DNA of 64,000 nucleotides from Pseudomonadota bacterium (lineage in GTDB: Bacteria > Pseudomonadota > Alphaproteobacteria > SHVP01). The stretch covers positions 1 to 64,000 of the forward strand of contig JAQBYN010000009.1 in assembly GCA_027622715.1 (NCBI GenBank), given 5' to 3'. Made by a program: the position numbers and the translations under genes. Of the stretch, positions 44,553-53,903 are shown one piece after another. Numbering within the stretch: the first letter of the stretch is position 1; every line of letters starts with the position of its first letter. The notes beneath the pieces are model-generated. The model was not told the origin of the DNA, ran no database searches, and worked only from the letters and a program-made list of their open reading frames with translations.

Positions 44553-46961
44553 TCAGTAAAGACCGCCGACGCCCGAGCCTGTCGATGCACGATTGGACTG
44601 CACGGTGCCAAATTGCGTATCGAGGACCGCCGATTCGGCGGCCGTCGGTTCGGTGCCGGGACGGAACGCCTCAAGAATGATCTGATCGCTGCGGTCGTTT
44701 GCCAACGCGCCCGAGGCCGCGTCAATGCGAACGAGGCGGACGCCGCCGGGAATACGGAACGGTATATCGGCCTGTCCCTCGAGCGCCTTGGCCATGAAAT
44801 CGCGGAAGATCGGCACCGCGACACTGGCCCCCTGCTCATCCGGCCCAAGGGTCCTCGGTTCATCGAAGCCGGTGTAAACGCCGACCACGAGATCCGGCGA
44901 AAAACCCAAGAACCAGGCGTCGTTGTTGTCATTTGTCGTGCCGGTCTTGCCAGCGAGGTGCATGCCAAGCCGGCGGATGCCGACGCCGGTGCCGCGTTCG
45001 ACGACACCCTCCAACATGGAGACCATCTGGTAGGCGGTTTCCGGGCGGATCACGCTGGGTCGGTCGTCGCTTAAGGCGGGCTCGGCCTGGCTCTGCCAGC
45101 GATCCGCGAGACAGCCGTCGCAAACGCGCTTGTCGTGCTTGAGGATGGTCAGTCCGCGGCGGTCTTGTACGCGGTCAATTAGGGTCGGCGAGATTTTCTT
45201 ACCGCCGTTTACCAGCATCGCGTAGGCCGTGGTTAGCCGCATCAACGTGGTTTCACCGGCGCCCAACGACATCGAGAGAAACTCCGGCAGATTGTCGACA
45301 ATCCCGAACCGGCCGGCATAGTCCGAGACGACGTCCATCCCGATAAACTGGGCGAGACGAACCGTCATCAGGTTGCGCGATTTTTCGATGCCGAGACGCA
45401 GGGTCGAAGGACCGTAAAACTTGTTGGTGTAGTTGGCGGGCTTCCAGCGACCGAGACCGGCGCCCTGGTCGATGACGAACGGGGCATCGAGAACGCGGCT
45501 TACAGGCGTGAAGCCGTTCTCGAGGGCAGCTGCGTAGACGAATGGCTTGAACGCCGAGCCCGGTTGCCGCATGGCCTGAGTTGCGCGGTTGAATTGGCTT
45601 TGGGTGTAGTCGTACCCGCCGATCATCGCCAATACCCGACCGGTGTGCGGGTCCATCGCGACGAGCGCACCCTCAAGTTCGGGCACCTGGCGCAATCCGA
45701 AAACGATACCGCTGTCGGTTTGTAGTTGTTCGACGGGGACCACATCACCGACGGAGACAACGTCCGCGGTCTTTTTGACCGATGGACCGACGTGTTGTCC
45801 GTCACGCTGGGGGCGTGCCCATTTTAGTTCGTCAAACGGGATGAACCCGCGTTCGCCCGAGGTAAGTCCGACTTGCGCGCCGATGTCTTCGACCGCGAGC
45901 ACCACGGCAAGCTGCCACTGGCGCATTCCGTTGGGCGCAACGACTGCTTTAAGGCCGGTCTCCCACCCGTCGGTTGATATCGTCGCGATTGGCCCGCGCC
46001 AGCCGTGCCGCCGATCATAGGCCACTAACCCGTCGCGCAGCGCCGCCCGGGCTATTCCCTGGAGGCGCGAATCCAGCGTGGTGCGTACCGACAAGCCACC
46101 CTCGTAGAGCCCTTTCTCGCCGTAGGAGTCGTACAGCTGCCGGCGAACCTCTTCAGTGAAGTATGCCGCATCGACAAACTCCTCGCCGCGCGGCTGGGAC
46201 ACGACAAGCGCGGTGTGCGCGGCAAGGGTCGCTTCGGAAGGCGCGATAAACTCTTCCGCGGTCATGCGGCCCAGGACCCAGTCGCGCCGGTCCTTCGCCG
46301 CTTGGGCGCGGCGGGTCGGGTGGTAGTTGTTGGGCGCCTTGGGCAGGGCCGCGAGGTAGGCCATTTCCTGGAGGCTGAGGTTGTCGAGGGACTTGTCAAA
46401 ATAGTTCAGGGCCGCCGCGGCAACGCCGTAGGAGCCTTGGCCCAAATAGATTTCATTGAGGTAGAGCTCGAGAATGCGATCCTTCGACAATGCCCGCTCA
46501 ATCCGGAATGCCAGGATCGCTTCTTTGATTTTGCGATCGATCGAGACTTCGTTGGTTAGAAGGAAGTTTTTGGCGACTTGCTGGGTGATCGTTGAAGCCC
46601 CGACCGGCCGACGATCCCCGCCGTAATTCATCAAATTGGTGACGGCGGCGCCGACAACACTGCGCAAATCCACCCCAGGATGTTCGAAAAAGCTATCGTC
46701 CTCGGCGGCCAAAAAGGCTTCGATCAACTGTCGCGGCATTGCCGCCACCGGCACGAAGACCCGTTTTTCGATTGCGTATTCGGTCAACAGGCTGCCGTCG
46801 GCGGTATGGACCCGCGTCATCACCGGCGGCTGGTAGGTCGCTAGCTGGTCGAAGTCAGGAAGGTCGCGCCCGAAATGGTAGAGCACGAACAGACCACCGC
46901 CTGCGCCCGCAACCGCGAGCAGAAACGCCGCCCCAAACAAAAACCCAAAGAACCTAATCAT
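44553..46961 (-). CDS. mrcA: Penicillin-binding protein 1A
   Basis: 802 residues. A bifunctional peptidoglycan synthase. It has one N-terminal membrane segment and a glycosyltransferase (GT51) domain with EDDSFFEHPGVD, GASTITQQVAKNFLL and RKIKEAILAFRIE. A PBP1A-type insertion follows, then the transpeptidase with SxxK in GSAFKPF, SRN in KSRNLMTVRL and KTG in GKTGTTNDNNDAWF. It lies between amiC and prfB on the same strand, a conserved alphaproteobacterial order. Confidence 0.96.
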   Translation of the reverse strand: MIRFFGFLFGAAFLLAVAGAGGGLFVLYHFGRDLPDFDQLATYQPPVMTRVHTADGSLLTEYAIEKRVFVPVAAMPRQLIEAFLAAEDDSFFEHPGVDLRSVVGAAVTNLMNYGGDRRPVGASTITQQVAKNFLLTNEVSIDRKIKEAILAFRIERALSKDRILELYLNEIYLGQGSYGVAAAALNYFDKSLDNLSLQEMAYLAALPKAPNNYHPTRRAQAAKDRRDWVLGRMTAEEFIAPSEATLAAHTALVVSQPRGEEFVDAAYFTEEVRRQLYDSYGEKGLYEGGLSVRTTLDSRLQGIARAALRDGLVAYDRRHGWRGPIATISTDGWETGLKAVVAPNGMRQWQLAVVLAVEDIGAQVGLTSGERGFIPFDELKWARPQRDGQHVGPSVKKTADVVSVGDVVPVEQLQTDSGIVFGLRQVPELEGALVAMDPHTGRVLAMIGGYDYTQSQFNRATQAMRQPGSAFKPFVYAAALENGFTPVSRVLDAPFVIDQGAGLGRWKPANYTNKFYGPSTLRLGIEKSRNLMTVRLAQFIGMDVVSDYAGRFGIVDNLPEFLSMSLGAGETTLMRLTTAYAMLVNGGKKISPTLIDRVQDRRGLTILKHDKRVCDGCLADRWQSQAEPALSDDRPSVIRPETAYQMVSMLEGVVERGTGVGIRRLGMHLAGKTGTTNDNNDAWFLGFSPDLVVGVYTGFDEPRTLGPDEQGASVAVPIFRDFMAKALEGQADIPFRIPGGVRLVRIDAASGALANDRSDQIILEAFRPGTEPTAAESAVLDTQFGTVQSNRASTGSGVGGLY

Positions 46962-47051
46962 GTGGCGTTCGCGGACCCCTTCCGCCGGTCGATCAGAGTA
47001 TAGGCCGAATTGCGGCAGAAATTGGCCGTTCGGGACCGAATCATCATCGAA

Positions 47052-48236
47052 TCATTGTGAAAGGCCCGAGAAATAGGAATCCACGGCTTTTTGGATCGAG
47101 GCGCCAATCACCTTTTGGAAGGTGCGGTCGGTCAATTGGCGTTCATCGGCGGGATTGGACAAATACCCGAGTTCGATGAGGACGGACGGCACGTCGGGCG
47201 CCTTTAGCACGGCAAATCCCGCGAATCTGTGCCCTTTGCGCAAGGTCTTGCCGGCCCTTTCAAACTCGGGAAGAACCAATGTCGCGAAGGTCGCGGACAA
47301 ATTCATGGTTTCGCGCCGCGCCAAATCGATCAGGATGGTGGCGATTTCGCTCGGCTCGTTCTCGAGATCGACCCCGGCAATTAGATCGGCCTTGTTTTCG
47401 CGTTGGGCCAAGGCGTCGGCCTCCTGGTCGGAGGCTTTCTCGGAGAGTGTGTAGACCGACGCGCCACGCACCGAGCGATCGCTTAGCGCATCGGCGTGGA
47501 GCGAAATGAAGAGATCCGCGTTGTGGCGCCGCGCAAATGCAACACGGTCGCGCAGTCGAACAAAGACGTCATCCTCCCGGGTAAGAAGAACGCGGTATCG
47601 CCCCGTTGCTTCGAGCGCTTCGCGTGCTTGGGACGCAATTTGAAGTGTCAGTGCTTTTTCTTGGGAGCCGCGGCGGCCAATGGTGCCCGGATCGATTCCG
47701 CCGTGCCCAGGGTCCAACACGATGACCCGTGGGCCGACCCGCGGCGTCGCCGGCCGGGTCCTTGGTTCGATCAACTGGACGGGCCCTGCCTGCTGTGTCG
47801 GTAGGGCGGCGACGCGCTGAAACCGGTCTTGCGCGACCTCAGCCAGGTCAATCACAAACCGGAACGGTAATGCGCCACTCGGCGGCAGGATGAACGACCG
47901 GCGGACCTCGACCGGCCGGTTAACGTCGAGGACCAGGCGCGAGGTCGCCTGATCAAATAGGCCAAATCTAAACCCGTCGATCAGTCCCCGCTTTAGCCCC
48001 GGGGTGCCCGGCACGCGCCAGTCCAGGACCGGAAAATCGACCACGACGCGATAGGGGTTATCGAGGAGGAATATCTCGAAATCCACCGAATCGGACAGAT
48101 CCATGACGAATCGGGTGGCCTCGGCCTGCTCACCGGCCCGTACCCCAACGACGGCGGATGCCGCGTCGGCGTCCGCTGCGGTCAATGCCGCCGCAATCGT
48201 CATCCAGCCGATCAAATGCCGCAGTCTGTGGTACAT
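47052..48236 (-). CDS. amiC: N-acetylmuramoyl-L-alanine amidase, AMIN-Amidase_3
   Basis: 394 residues. A signal peptide (to about ADADA) precedes an AMIN domain (about 28-145) that can target septa. The Amidase_3 zinc domain follows with DPGHGGIDPGT, a Glu in the SQEKALTLQ region, SLHADA and the catalytic Glu in VLIELGYLSN. It splits stem peptides from glycan strands during daughter-cell separation. It is divergent from rne, with about 380 bases between the start codons. Confidence 0.94.
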   Translation of the reverse strand: MYHRLRHLIGWMTIAAALTAADADAASAVVGVRAGEQAEATRFVMDLSDSVDFEIFLLDNPYRVVVDFPVLDWRVPGTPGLKRGLIDGFRFGLFDQATSRLVLDVNRPVEVRRSFILPPSGALPFRFVIDLAEVAQDRFQRVAALPTQQAGPVQLIEPRTRPATPRVGPRVIVLDPGHGGIDPGTIGRRGSQEKALTLQIASQAREALEATGRYRVLLTREDDVFVRLRDRVAFARRHNADLFISLHADALSDRSVRGASVYTLSEKASDQEADALAQRENKADLIAGVDLENEPSEIATILIDLARRETMNLSATFATLVLPEFERAGKTLRKGHRFAGFAVLKAPDVPSVLIELGYLSNPADERQLTDRTFQKVIGASIQKAVDSYFSGLSQ

Positions 48237-48617
48237 CTAGCGCTCTTTGATGGTGTTCATACTAGATATAACCCCCTCAGGGGCCGCTGTTCAAACGCGC
48301 GGTGCGTATATCTTTTGCTGGTTAACCGAAAAATAGGTTTGTTCCGCTACCTAAAGTGTGTTTATTTCGCAACGGCTAACGCTCGCGGCGGCTCGGCCAG
48401 CGTGTCCATACCGACACGCGCACGGAAGACACCGAGATCGCTGCGTCAATAAGACCACCTGAAAAGTTCAACCAGATGCCGGCTTTCTTGACCACGATCA
48501 ACACTGTCTCACTGCTCGATGCAGCGGGAAGTGGTGTGGCGCCGGCCCTTAACAGGGGCTCGCGGCGGCGGAATCTTGCATTCCGCGCGTCAGCGCCCGC
48601 AAGGAATACAACACCTA
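48237..48617 (+). other. Divergent amiC/rne control region and long rne leader
   Basis: 381 bases without a gene. TATAAC (48267-48272) is a plausible -10 for rne but has a poor -35. CCCCT-C-AGGGG lies right after it. A long 5' leader is expected, because RNase E often controls its own mRNA through the leader, but I cannot predict the element by eye. Confidence 0.4.
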
Positions 48618-51092
48618 ATGGCAATGAAAATGCTGATCGAGGCGGTCCACCCGGAGGAAACCCGGGTCGTGGTCGTCAAAGGGCAACAGCTCGAAGAATT
48701 TGATTTTGAGGCCACGAACCGCGCCCAACTAAAGGGCAATATCTATCTCGCAAAGGTTACTCGTGTTGAACCGTCGCTACAGGCGGCGTTCATCGAGTAT
48801 GGCGGAAACCGTCACGGGTTCCTCTCGTTTAACGAAATTCATCCCGACTATTACCAAATTCCGGTTGCCGACCGGCAAGCGCTGCTCGCCGCTGAAGCCA
48901 AAGAGCAAGCCGTCGCAGAAGCGGCAGCCGAAGCGAAAGCTGATGCGGCAGCGGCTGCTGAAGCCGATCCACAGGACGACTCCGGCGATGCCAGCGACGA
49001 CCCCCCCGATTCCGATGAAAATGGTGACGGTGACAACGGTGAGAACGGTGAGAACGGTGACAACGGTGAAGAAGCGTCCGCCGCGCCCGAACCCGAAGCG
49101 CTGGGCGGCGATGAATTCGAGGAGGAGCAACAGTCCCGACGCAAGCAGCAACCCCAACGGTCCTACAAGATTCAAGAGGTCATCAAGCGGCGCCAGATTT
49201 TGCTGGTCCAAGTCGTCAAGGAGGAGCGCGGTAACAAGGGTGCGGCGCTAACCACCTATATTTCGCTCGCGGGCCGATATTGCGTCCTGATGCCCAACAC
49301 GGCGCGTGGCGGTGGCATCAGTCGCAAAATCGTCAGCGCGGTCGACCGCAAGCGGCTCAAATCAATTGTCGGCGAAATCAGCATTCCCAAGGAGATGGCG
49401 CTGATCGTGCGCACGGCTGGGGCACAACGTAGCAAGCCCGAGATCAAGCGCGACTACGACTATCTCTCTCGGCTGTGGACTGAGGTACGCGACACGACGT
49501 TGCAGTCGGTCGCGCCGACGCTGGTCCACGAAGAGGCCAACCTGATCAAGCGTGCGATCCGCGACCTGTACTCCAAGGACGTGGACGAGGTGCTGGTCGA
49601 GGGCGACGAGGCCTACAAGTCGGCCAAGAAATTCATGCGCATGCTGATGCCCAGTCATGCCAAGCGGGTCCAGCCGTATAAAGAGTCGATCCCGCTGTTC
49701 CGAAAATACGACGTCGATGCCCAACTCGACTCGATGATGAGCACCCGGGTCACGCTGAAGTCCGGCGGCTACATCATTATCAATTCGACCGAAGCGCTGG
49801 TCGCCATCGACGTTAACTCGGGCCGCTCGACCCGGGAACGCAACATCGAAGAAACGGCGGTAAAGACGAATCTGGAGGCCGCGCAAGAAATCGCGCGGCA
49901 ACTCAGGCTACGCGACCTCGCGGGTCTCATCGTGATCGATTTCATCGACATGGAAGACAATCGCAACAACCGTTCGGTCGAACGTAAGATCAAGGATTGG
50001 CTCAAATCCGACCGCGCGCGGATTCAGGTCGGGCGCATTAGTCACTTCGGCCTGATGGAAATGTCGCGCCAACGGTTGCGCCCCAGCCTCCTCGAATCAA
50101 GCAGCGACCCCTGCCCGACGTGTGGCGGTAGCGGCATCGTCTACTCAGTTGAGACGGCTGCGATGCGTGCGCTGCGCGCCCTTGAAGACGAGGCGCTACG
50201 CGGCCGGTCGACCGAAGTGTCGATTTTTGTACCGACGTTGGTTGCGCTTTACATCCTCAACCAGAAGCGCAGTTCGATCACCTCAATCGAGGGGCGCTAC
50301 GGCCTGACCATTTTGGTTCGGTCCGACGACACCCTGATCGCGCCTGACTTCCGGGTCGAACGTGGTGGCGACCGTCGTGAACCGGTTGCCCAGCCTGAAC
50401 CGATTGCGGCGGACCCCGACGACGAAGACGACGATATCGAGGTGCCCGACGACGAGGATGAAGCTCAGTCGGCGGCGCCAACAAAGCGTGCGGAAGCCGC
50501 AAGTCGTGGCGAAGGCGACGACGAGGACCAGCCGCGTAAACGGCGTCGACGTGGCCGCCGCGGTGGACGTGGGCGGCGGCGCGATGCCGACGGCAACCTC
50601 ATACCGCGGGATGAAGATGGCAGCGACGATGAGGAATCGCCGGTCGAAGCGGGTAGCAATGGCCGCGACGGCGAGGCCACCACCGCGACCGCCGCGAGCG
50701 GCGACTCCGAGGATGGCGACAAACCGGCCCGACCGCGTCGACGGCGCGGCGGGCGTGGGCGCGGGCGCCGTAGCGAGCGGCCTGAGGGCACCGCGGCGGC
50801 CGACGGCGAGGCGAACGGCGACAACACAGAAACTGTGCCAGAAGGCACGGCTGCAGCCGAACCCAACGCACCCGAATCGGACGTGGCCCAGGCGCCTGCC
50901 CCTAGCGATAGCCAACCGAGAGCGAGCGAACCTGTTCCCGACGTCGAACCGGTAAAGCTAGCTGCTGCACCCGAGACGACCGAGGAGCCGAAACCGGCAG
51001 CACGCAAACCAACCGCCGAACCGGCAGCCGCAGAGCCGGAAGACCCCAGTCAGCCCAAGAAACGGGGTTGGTGGAGCCGCGCCCTTAGCTAA
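48618..51092 (+). CDS. rne: Ribonuclease E
   Basis: 824 residues. The main mRNA-decay and RNA-processing endonuclease and core of the degradosome. The start MAMKMLIEAVHPEETRVVVV is typical (the track start 48519 is too early). The S1 domain is interrupted at about 88-180 by an acidic insertion rich in Glu, Asp, Gly and Asn. The catalytic core has AIDVNSGRSTRERNIEETAVKTN and DFIDMED, and the Zn-link is CPTCGGSG. The last 250 residues alternate acidic and Arg-rich stretches for RNA and partner binding. It converges on an aminotransferase gene, with 8 bases between the stops. Confidence 0.95.
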   Translation: MAMKMLIEAVHPEETRVVVVKGQQLEEFDFEATNRAQLKGNIYLAKVTRVEPSLQAAFIEYGGNRHGFLSFNEIHPDYYQIPVADRQALLAAEAKEQAVAEAAAEAKADAAAAAEADPQDDSGDASDDPPDSDENGDGDNGENGENGDNGEEASAAPEPEALGGDEFEEEQQSRRKQQPQRSYKIQEVIKRRQILLVQVVKEERGNKGAALTTYISLAGRYCVLMPNTARGGGISRKIVSAVDRKRLKSIVGEISIPKEMALIVRTAGAQRSKPEIKRDYDYLSRLWTEVRDTTLQSVAPTLVHEEANLIKRAIRDLYSKDVDEVLVEGDEAYKSAKKFMRMLMPSHAKRVQPYKESIPLFRKYDVDAQLDSMMSTRVTLKSGGYIIINSTEALVAIDVNSGRSTRERNIEETAVKTNLEAAQEIARQLRLRDLAGLIVIDFIDMEDNRNNRSVERKIKDWLKSDRARIQVGRISHFGLMEMSRQRLRPSLLESSSDPCPTCGGSGIVYSVETAAMRALRALEDEALRGRSTEVSIFVPTLVALYILNQKRSSITSIEGRYGLTILVRSDDTLIAPDFRVERGGDRREPVAQPEPIAADPDDEDDDIEVPDDEDEAQSAAPTKRAEAASRGEGDDEDQPRKRRRRGRRGGRGRRRDADGNLIPRDEDGSDDEESPVEAGSNGRDGEATTATAASGDSEDGDKPARPRRRRGGRGRGRRSERPEGTAAADGEANGDNTETVPEGTAAAEPNAPESDVAQAPAPSDSQPRASEPVPDVEPVKLAAAPETTEEPKPAARKPTAEPAAAEPEDPSQPKKRGWWSRALS
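49029..49064 (+). repeat. Nine-base microsatellite inside rne
   Basis: GGTGACAAC/GGTGAGAAC is repeated four times in tandem. It encodes GDN/GEN units in the acidic insertion of the S1 domain. Length changes by 9 bases would keep the frame. Confidence 0.9.
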
Positions 51093-51112
51093 GCCAGGCC
51101 TTAGCTAAGCCA
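51083..51112 (+). repeat. Tandem duplication containing the stop codons of rne and the aminotransferase
   Basis: CCTTAGCTAAGCCA occurs at 51083-51096 and 51099-51112. TTAGCTAA is its own reverse complement. The first copy holds the rne stop and the second the stop of the convergent gene, so both proteins end in Leu-Ser. Confidence 0.9.
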
Positions 51113-52240
51113 TGAAACGATACGATCCGCGGCGTCGCGGATCGCATCGGTTTTACCGGCAAAACTTATCCGGATATAGGCGTGCCCCTCTTCGGTATCG
51201 AAGTCGATGCCGGGGGTGAGAGCAACGCCGGTCTCGGCCAAGAGACGCGCACAAAAGTCCGCGCTGTCATTGGTGAGACGGCCGACATTGGCAAAGATGT
51301 AAAACGCGCCGTCGGCTGGCGCCATTTCGGTAATCCCTGCCCGCGGCAATGCCTCCAAAAGGAGGTCGCGGTTGCGCCGATAGACCTCGACGTTGCGCTC
51401 TAACTCATCGCGGCAATCGAACGCGGCGAGCGCGGCACGCTGCGAGACGGCGTTCGAACTGATGTAAAGGTTCTGCGCCAAACGCTCCATCGGCGCGGTC
51501 ATATCGTCGGGCAAAACCATCCACCCGAGTCGCCAACCGGTCATCCCGTAATATTTAGAGAACCCGTTGAGGACGATACCGCCCTTCGAGTTGCCTAGGA
51601 TCGTTTCCGCGGCACGCTCGTAGGTTATGCCGTGATAGACCTCATCCGAGATCAAGCGCACGTCATGCGCATTGCAGTAGTCGACCAACGCATGCAGCGG
51701 TTGACCGACCAGCATGGTGCCGCTCGGGTTTGCCGGGCTAGCAATCAACAGGCCATCGACGGGGCCAGCCGCCGCGAGCATTTCGGGCGTCGGTTGAAAA
51801 CGCGTTTCCAGCGTCGTGCGCAAATAGACCGGCTCGATACCCAATGCTTTGAACATGTTGCGGTATGCCGGATAACAAGGCACCCCGAGGGCAACGCGAT
51901 CCCCGACATCGAACGCCGCAATAAGCGAGAGAACAAAACCGCCAGACGAGCCCGTGGTGATGGCAATGCGCCCGACCGGTACGTTTAGTCCATGGGTCTC
52001 GTCGTAATACCGCGCGATGCGCGCGCGTAGTTCGGGCAGCCCGAAGGCCTCGGTGTAGCCAATACCACCCGCGTCGATGGCGCGGTGGGCGGCGGCGAGA
52101 ACGCCAGCCGGTGCGCCGCGTCCGGGCTCCCCCACTTCGAGGTGAAGCACTGAGTCACCGCGCGCTGCTTTGGCGTTCGCCGCTTTCAAGACTTCCATTG
52201 CGTAGAACGGCGCGACGTCTGCCCGGGACGAGATTTTCAT
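51101..52240 (-). CDS. PLP-dependent class I/II aminotransferase
   Basis: 379 residues from ATG 52240; the first 82 residues of the track ORF overlap the upstream gene. Motifs are LHLEVGEPGRGAP, GSSGGFVLSLIAAF, SPANPSGTM, DEVYHGITYE and NGFSKYYGMTGWRLGW, with the PLP Lys in the last. It resembles the aspartate or aromatic aminotransferase group and is only distantly like the gene at 2015. The substrate is not assignable. The adjacent gamma-glutamyltransferase gene ends 10 bases before its start. Confidence 0.9.
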   Translation of the reverse strand: MKISSRADVAPFYAMEVLKAANAKAARGDSVLHLEVGEPGRGAPAGVLAAAHRAIDAGGIGYTEAFGLPELRARIARYYDETHGLNVPVGRIAITTGSSGGFVLSLIAAFDVGDRVALGVPCYPAYRNMFKALGIEPVYLRTTLETRFQPTPEMLAAAGPVDGLLIASPANPSGTMLVGQPLHALVDYCNAHDVRLISDEVYHGITYERAAETILGNSKGGIVLNGFSKYYGMTGWRLGWMVLPDDMTAPMERLAQNLYISSNAVSQRAALAAFDCRDELERNVEVYRRNRDLLLEALPRAGITEMAPADGAFYIFANVGRLTNDSADFCARLLAETGVALTPGIDFDTEEGHAYIRISFAGKTDAIRDAADRIVSWLS

Positions 52241-52250
52241 CGCGGCGTAT

Positions 52251-53903
52251 CTAGAATTGTGTGCCGCCGTCGGCCAGGCCAAAGCCGCGACCATCCGTGA
52301 CAAACTGGCACGACGTCGGATCGAGCGTCGCACCGCCGAAGCACGCAATCGCGTTGACGATGCCAAACCCGGCGCCTTCGGTGACGCTGTGTCCCGCGTC
52401 TCGCAGCGCCTGAACCGTCGATTCAGGCAACCCGCGCTCGTAGATCGTTGCGTCGGGACGTGGCAGCGCGAACACCCGGGCGGCATTGACCGCTTCGCGT
52501 AACAGTCGCGCGTCCAGCACCGCGATCGCCGCCGTCGTCGCTGCCGCCGCCGGCGCCGCCGGCCCGCCGGTCGCCGTCAATCCGATTACAAATTCGCCGG
52601 TCACCGCATTGGCAATAATCGCCGGCGCAATAAAATCGGTGCCGCTGCGGAGCCAGCCTTCGACGCCCGTTGGCACTGTCGGTGCAAAGAAAACGCCGAG
52701 CCGTTCGTCTAGACGGCCGTCGCCAAACGGCGCATTCATCGTCAACACACACGCGACTGCCGAACCAGCTGAATCCAAAACAACGAAGCCGGTTGTGCCG
52801 TCCCGACCCGCGCCAATCCACGGCGCTAGATCAGGCTGATTGCCGGGTTCGACCGGTGTATGCCGCGTCGCGTCGTAGGACGTCATCAGCGCCGCCGCGC
52901 GGAACGATGTGGTGTCCGTTGCACTGCCGCCGGCGCGCTCGGCCAGGGCGCGGAAGGCGGTCTCGGCGATCAGGTGCGGGCGCGTCGCCGCCGGGGTCTG
53001 TCCGTAGCGCTGCTGATCGGTCAACATCGACCACATGGCAGCGGTCATCGCGCCACCACCGGGGCCGCTGGCCGGCGTGAAGAGGCTCAAGTCACCGAAG
53101 GCGGTCCGTCCGCTGCGCTCCCACGCCGGCAAATACTGTTTGAGGTCGTCGACGGTGAGGCGACCGCCGGCCTCTTGAGCGCGGGCGACAAAATCTCGCG
53201 CGGCATCACCGAAATAGAGGTCGCCGCCGCCGCGCACCCTGATCGTGCTGAGGGTTTCAGCGAGCGCCGGCTGTTCGATTTTGTCACCCTCGGCAACCGG
53301 GCGGCCGCCGACGACAAAGGCCCCTAACTCACTGGCGCCAGTCGTTCCCGCGTAGTCGCGTGCAGCCGTCGCCGCGGCACGCGAGGCGGGAAAGCCAAAC
53401 CGCGCCATTTCTTCGGCGTTGAGCACCAATTGACCCCACCGCAACCGCCCAAATCGGGCATGCAGCGCGGCCATGCCCCGCACCGCACCGGGGATCGCGA
53501 CCGCACCGCCCAGGGCCGGGACGCCCGGCGAAAAGTCGATGCTCTCCGCCGTGCCCGATACTGAGTCGTAGGCGACACACGAGCCGCCGCCCGCCAGCCC
53601 GGCGGCCAGCGGATACGTGACCGACAGCGTGAAAAAGGTCGCGACCGCCGCGTCGGCCGCCGTTCCACCAAGCTCAAGCGCCGCAAGACCGGCGAGGGTC
53701 GCGCGCGGCTCATCCGTGGCAACGCCGCCGATGAAACTGACCGTGGGCACTGCCTGCTCGGGCGTGTCGCTCGCGCAGCCTGCGGCGACGAAGGTCAACG
53801 CGAGCGCGAATTGACGGGCCCGCCGCCTCTGCCTAGGTTCCGGGTAGGTCCCCGCAACGGAGTTCGTCGTGAAACGCTTTCTGAGCCGGTTTCTCGTTCT
53901 CAC
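52251..53903 (-). CDS. Gamma-glutamyltransferase family lipoprotein (start uncertain)
   Basis: About 510 residues of clear GGT homology. It has GGVATDEPRATLAGLAALELGGTAADAAVATFFTLSV near the N-terminus, a Gly-rich oxyanion region (GPGGGAMTAA), and GTTGFVVLDSAGSAVAC, where the processing and catalytic Thr should lie. GGT cleaves gamma-glutamyl bonds such as in glutathione. A lipobox-like FVAAGC suggests a lipoprotein. No ATG lies at the right place. GTG 53903 gives a long basic n-region and overlaps the divergent M48 gene by 35 bases, while TTG 53798 is too close to the Cys. Confidence 0.82.
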   Translation of the reverse strand: MRTRNRLRKRFTTNSVAGTYPEPRQRRRARQFALALTFVAAGCASDTPEQAVPTVSFIGGVATDEPRATLAGLAALELGGTAADAAVATFFTLSVTYPLAAGLAGGGSCVAYDSVSGTAESIDFSPGVPALGGAVAIPGAVRGMAALHARFGRLRWGQLVLNAEEMARFGFPASRAAATAARDYAGTTGASELGAFVVGGRPVAEGDKIEQPALAETLSTIRVRGGGDLYFGDAARDFVARAQEAGGRLTVDDLKQYLPAWERSGRTAFGDLSLFTPASGPGGGAMTAAMWSMLTDQQRYGQTPAATRPHLIAETAFRALAERAGGSATDTTSFRAAALMTSYDATRHTPVEPGNQPDLAPWIGAGRDGTTGFVVLDSAGSAVACVLTMNAPFGDGRLDERLGVFFAPTVPTGVEGWLRSGTDFIAPAIIANAVTGEFVIGLTATGGPAAPAAAATTAAIAVLDARLLREAVNAARVFALPRPDATIYERGLPESTVQALRDAGHSVTEGAGFGIVNAIACFGGATLDPTSCQFVTDGRGFGLADGGTQF

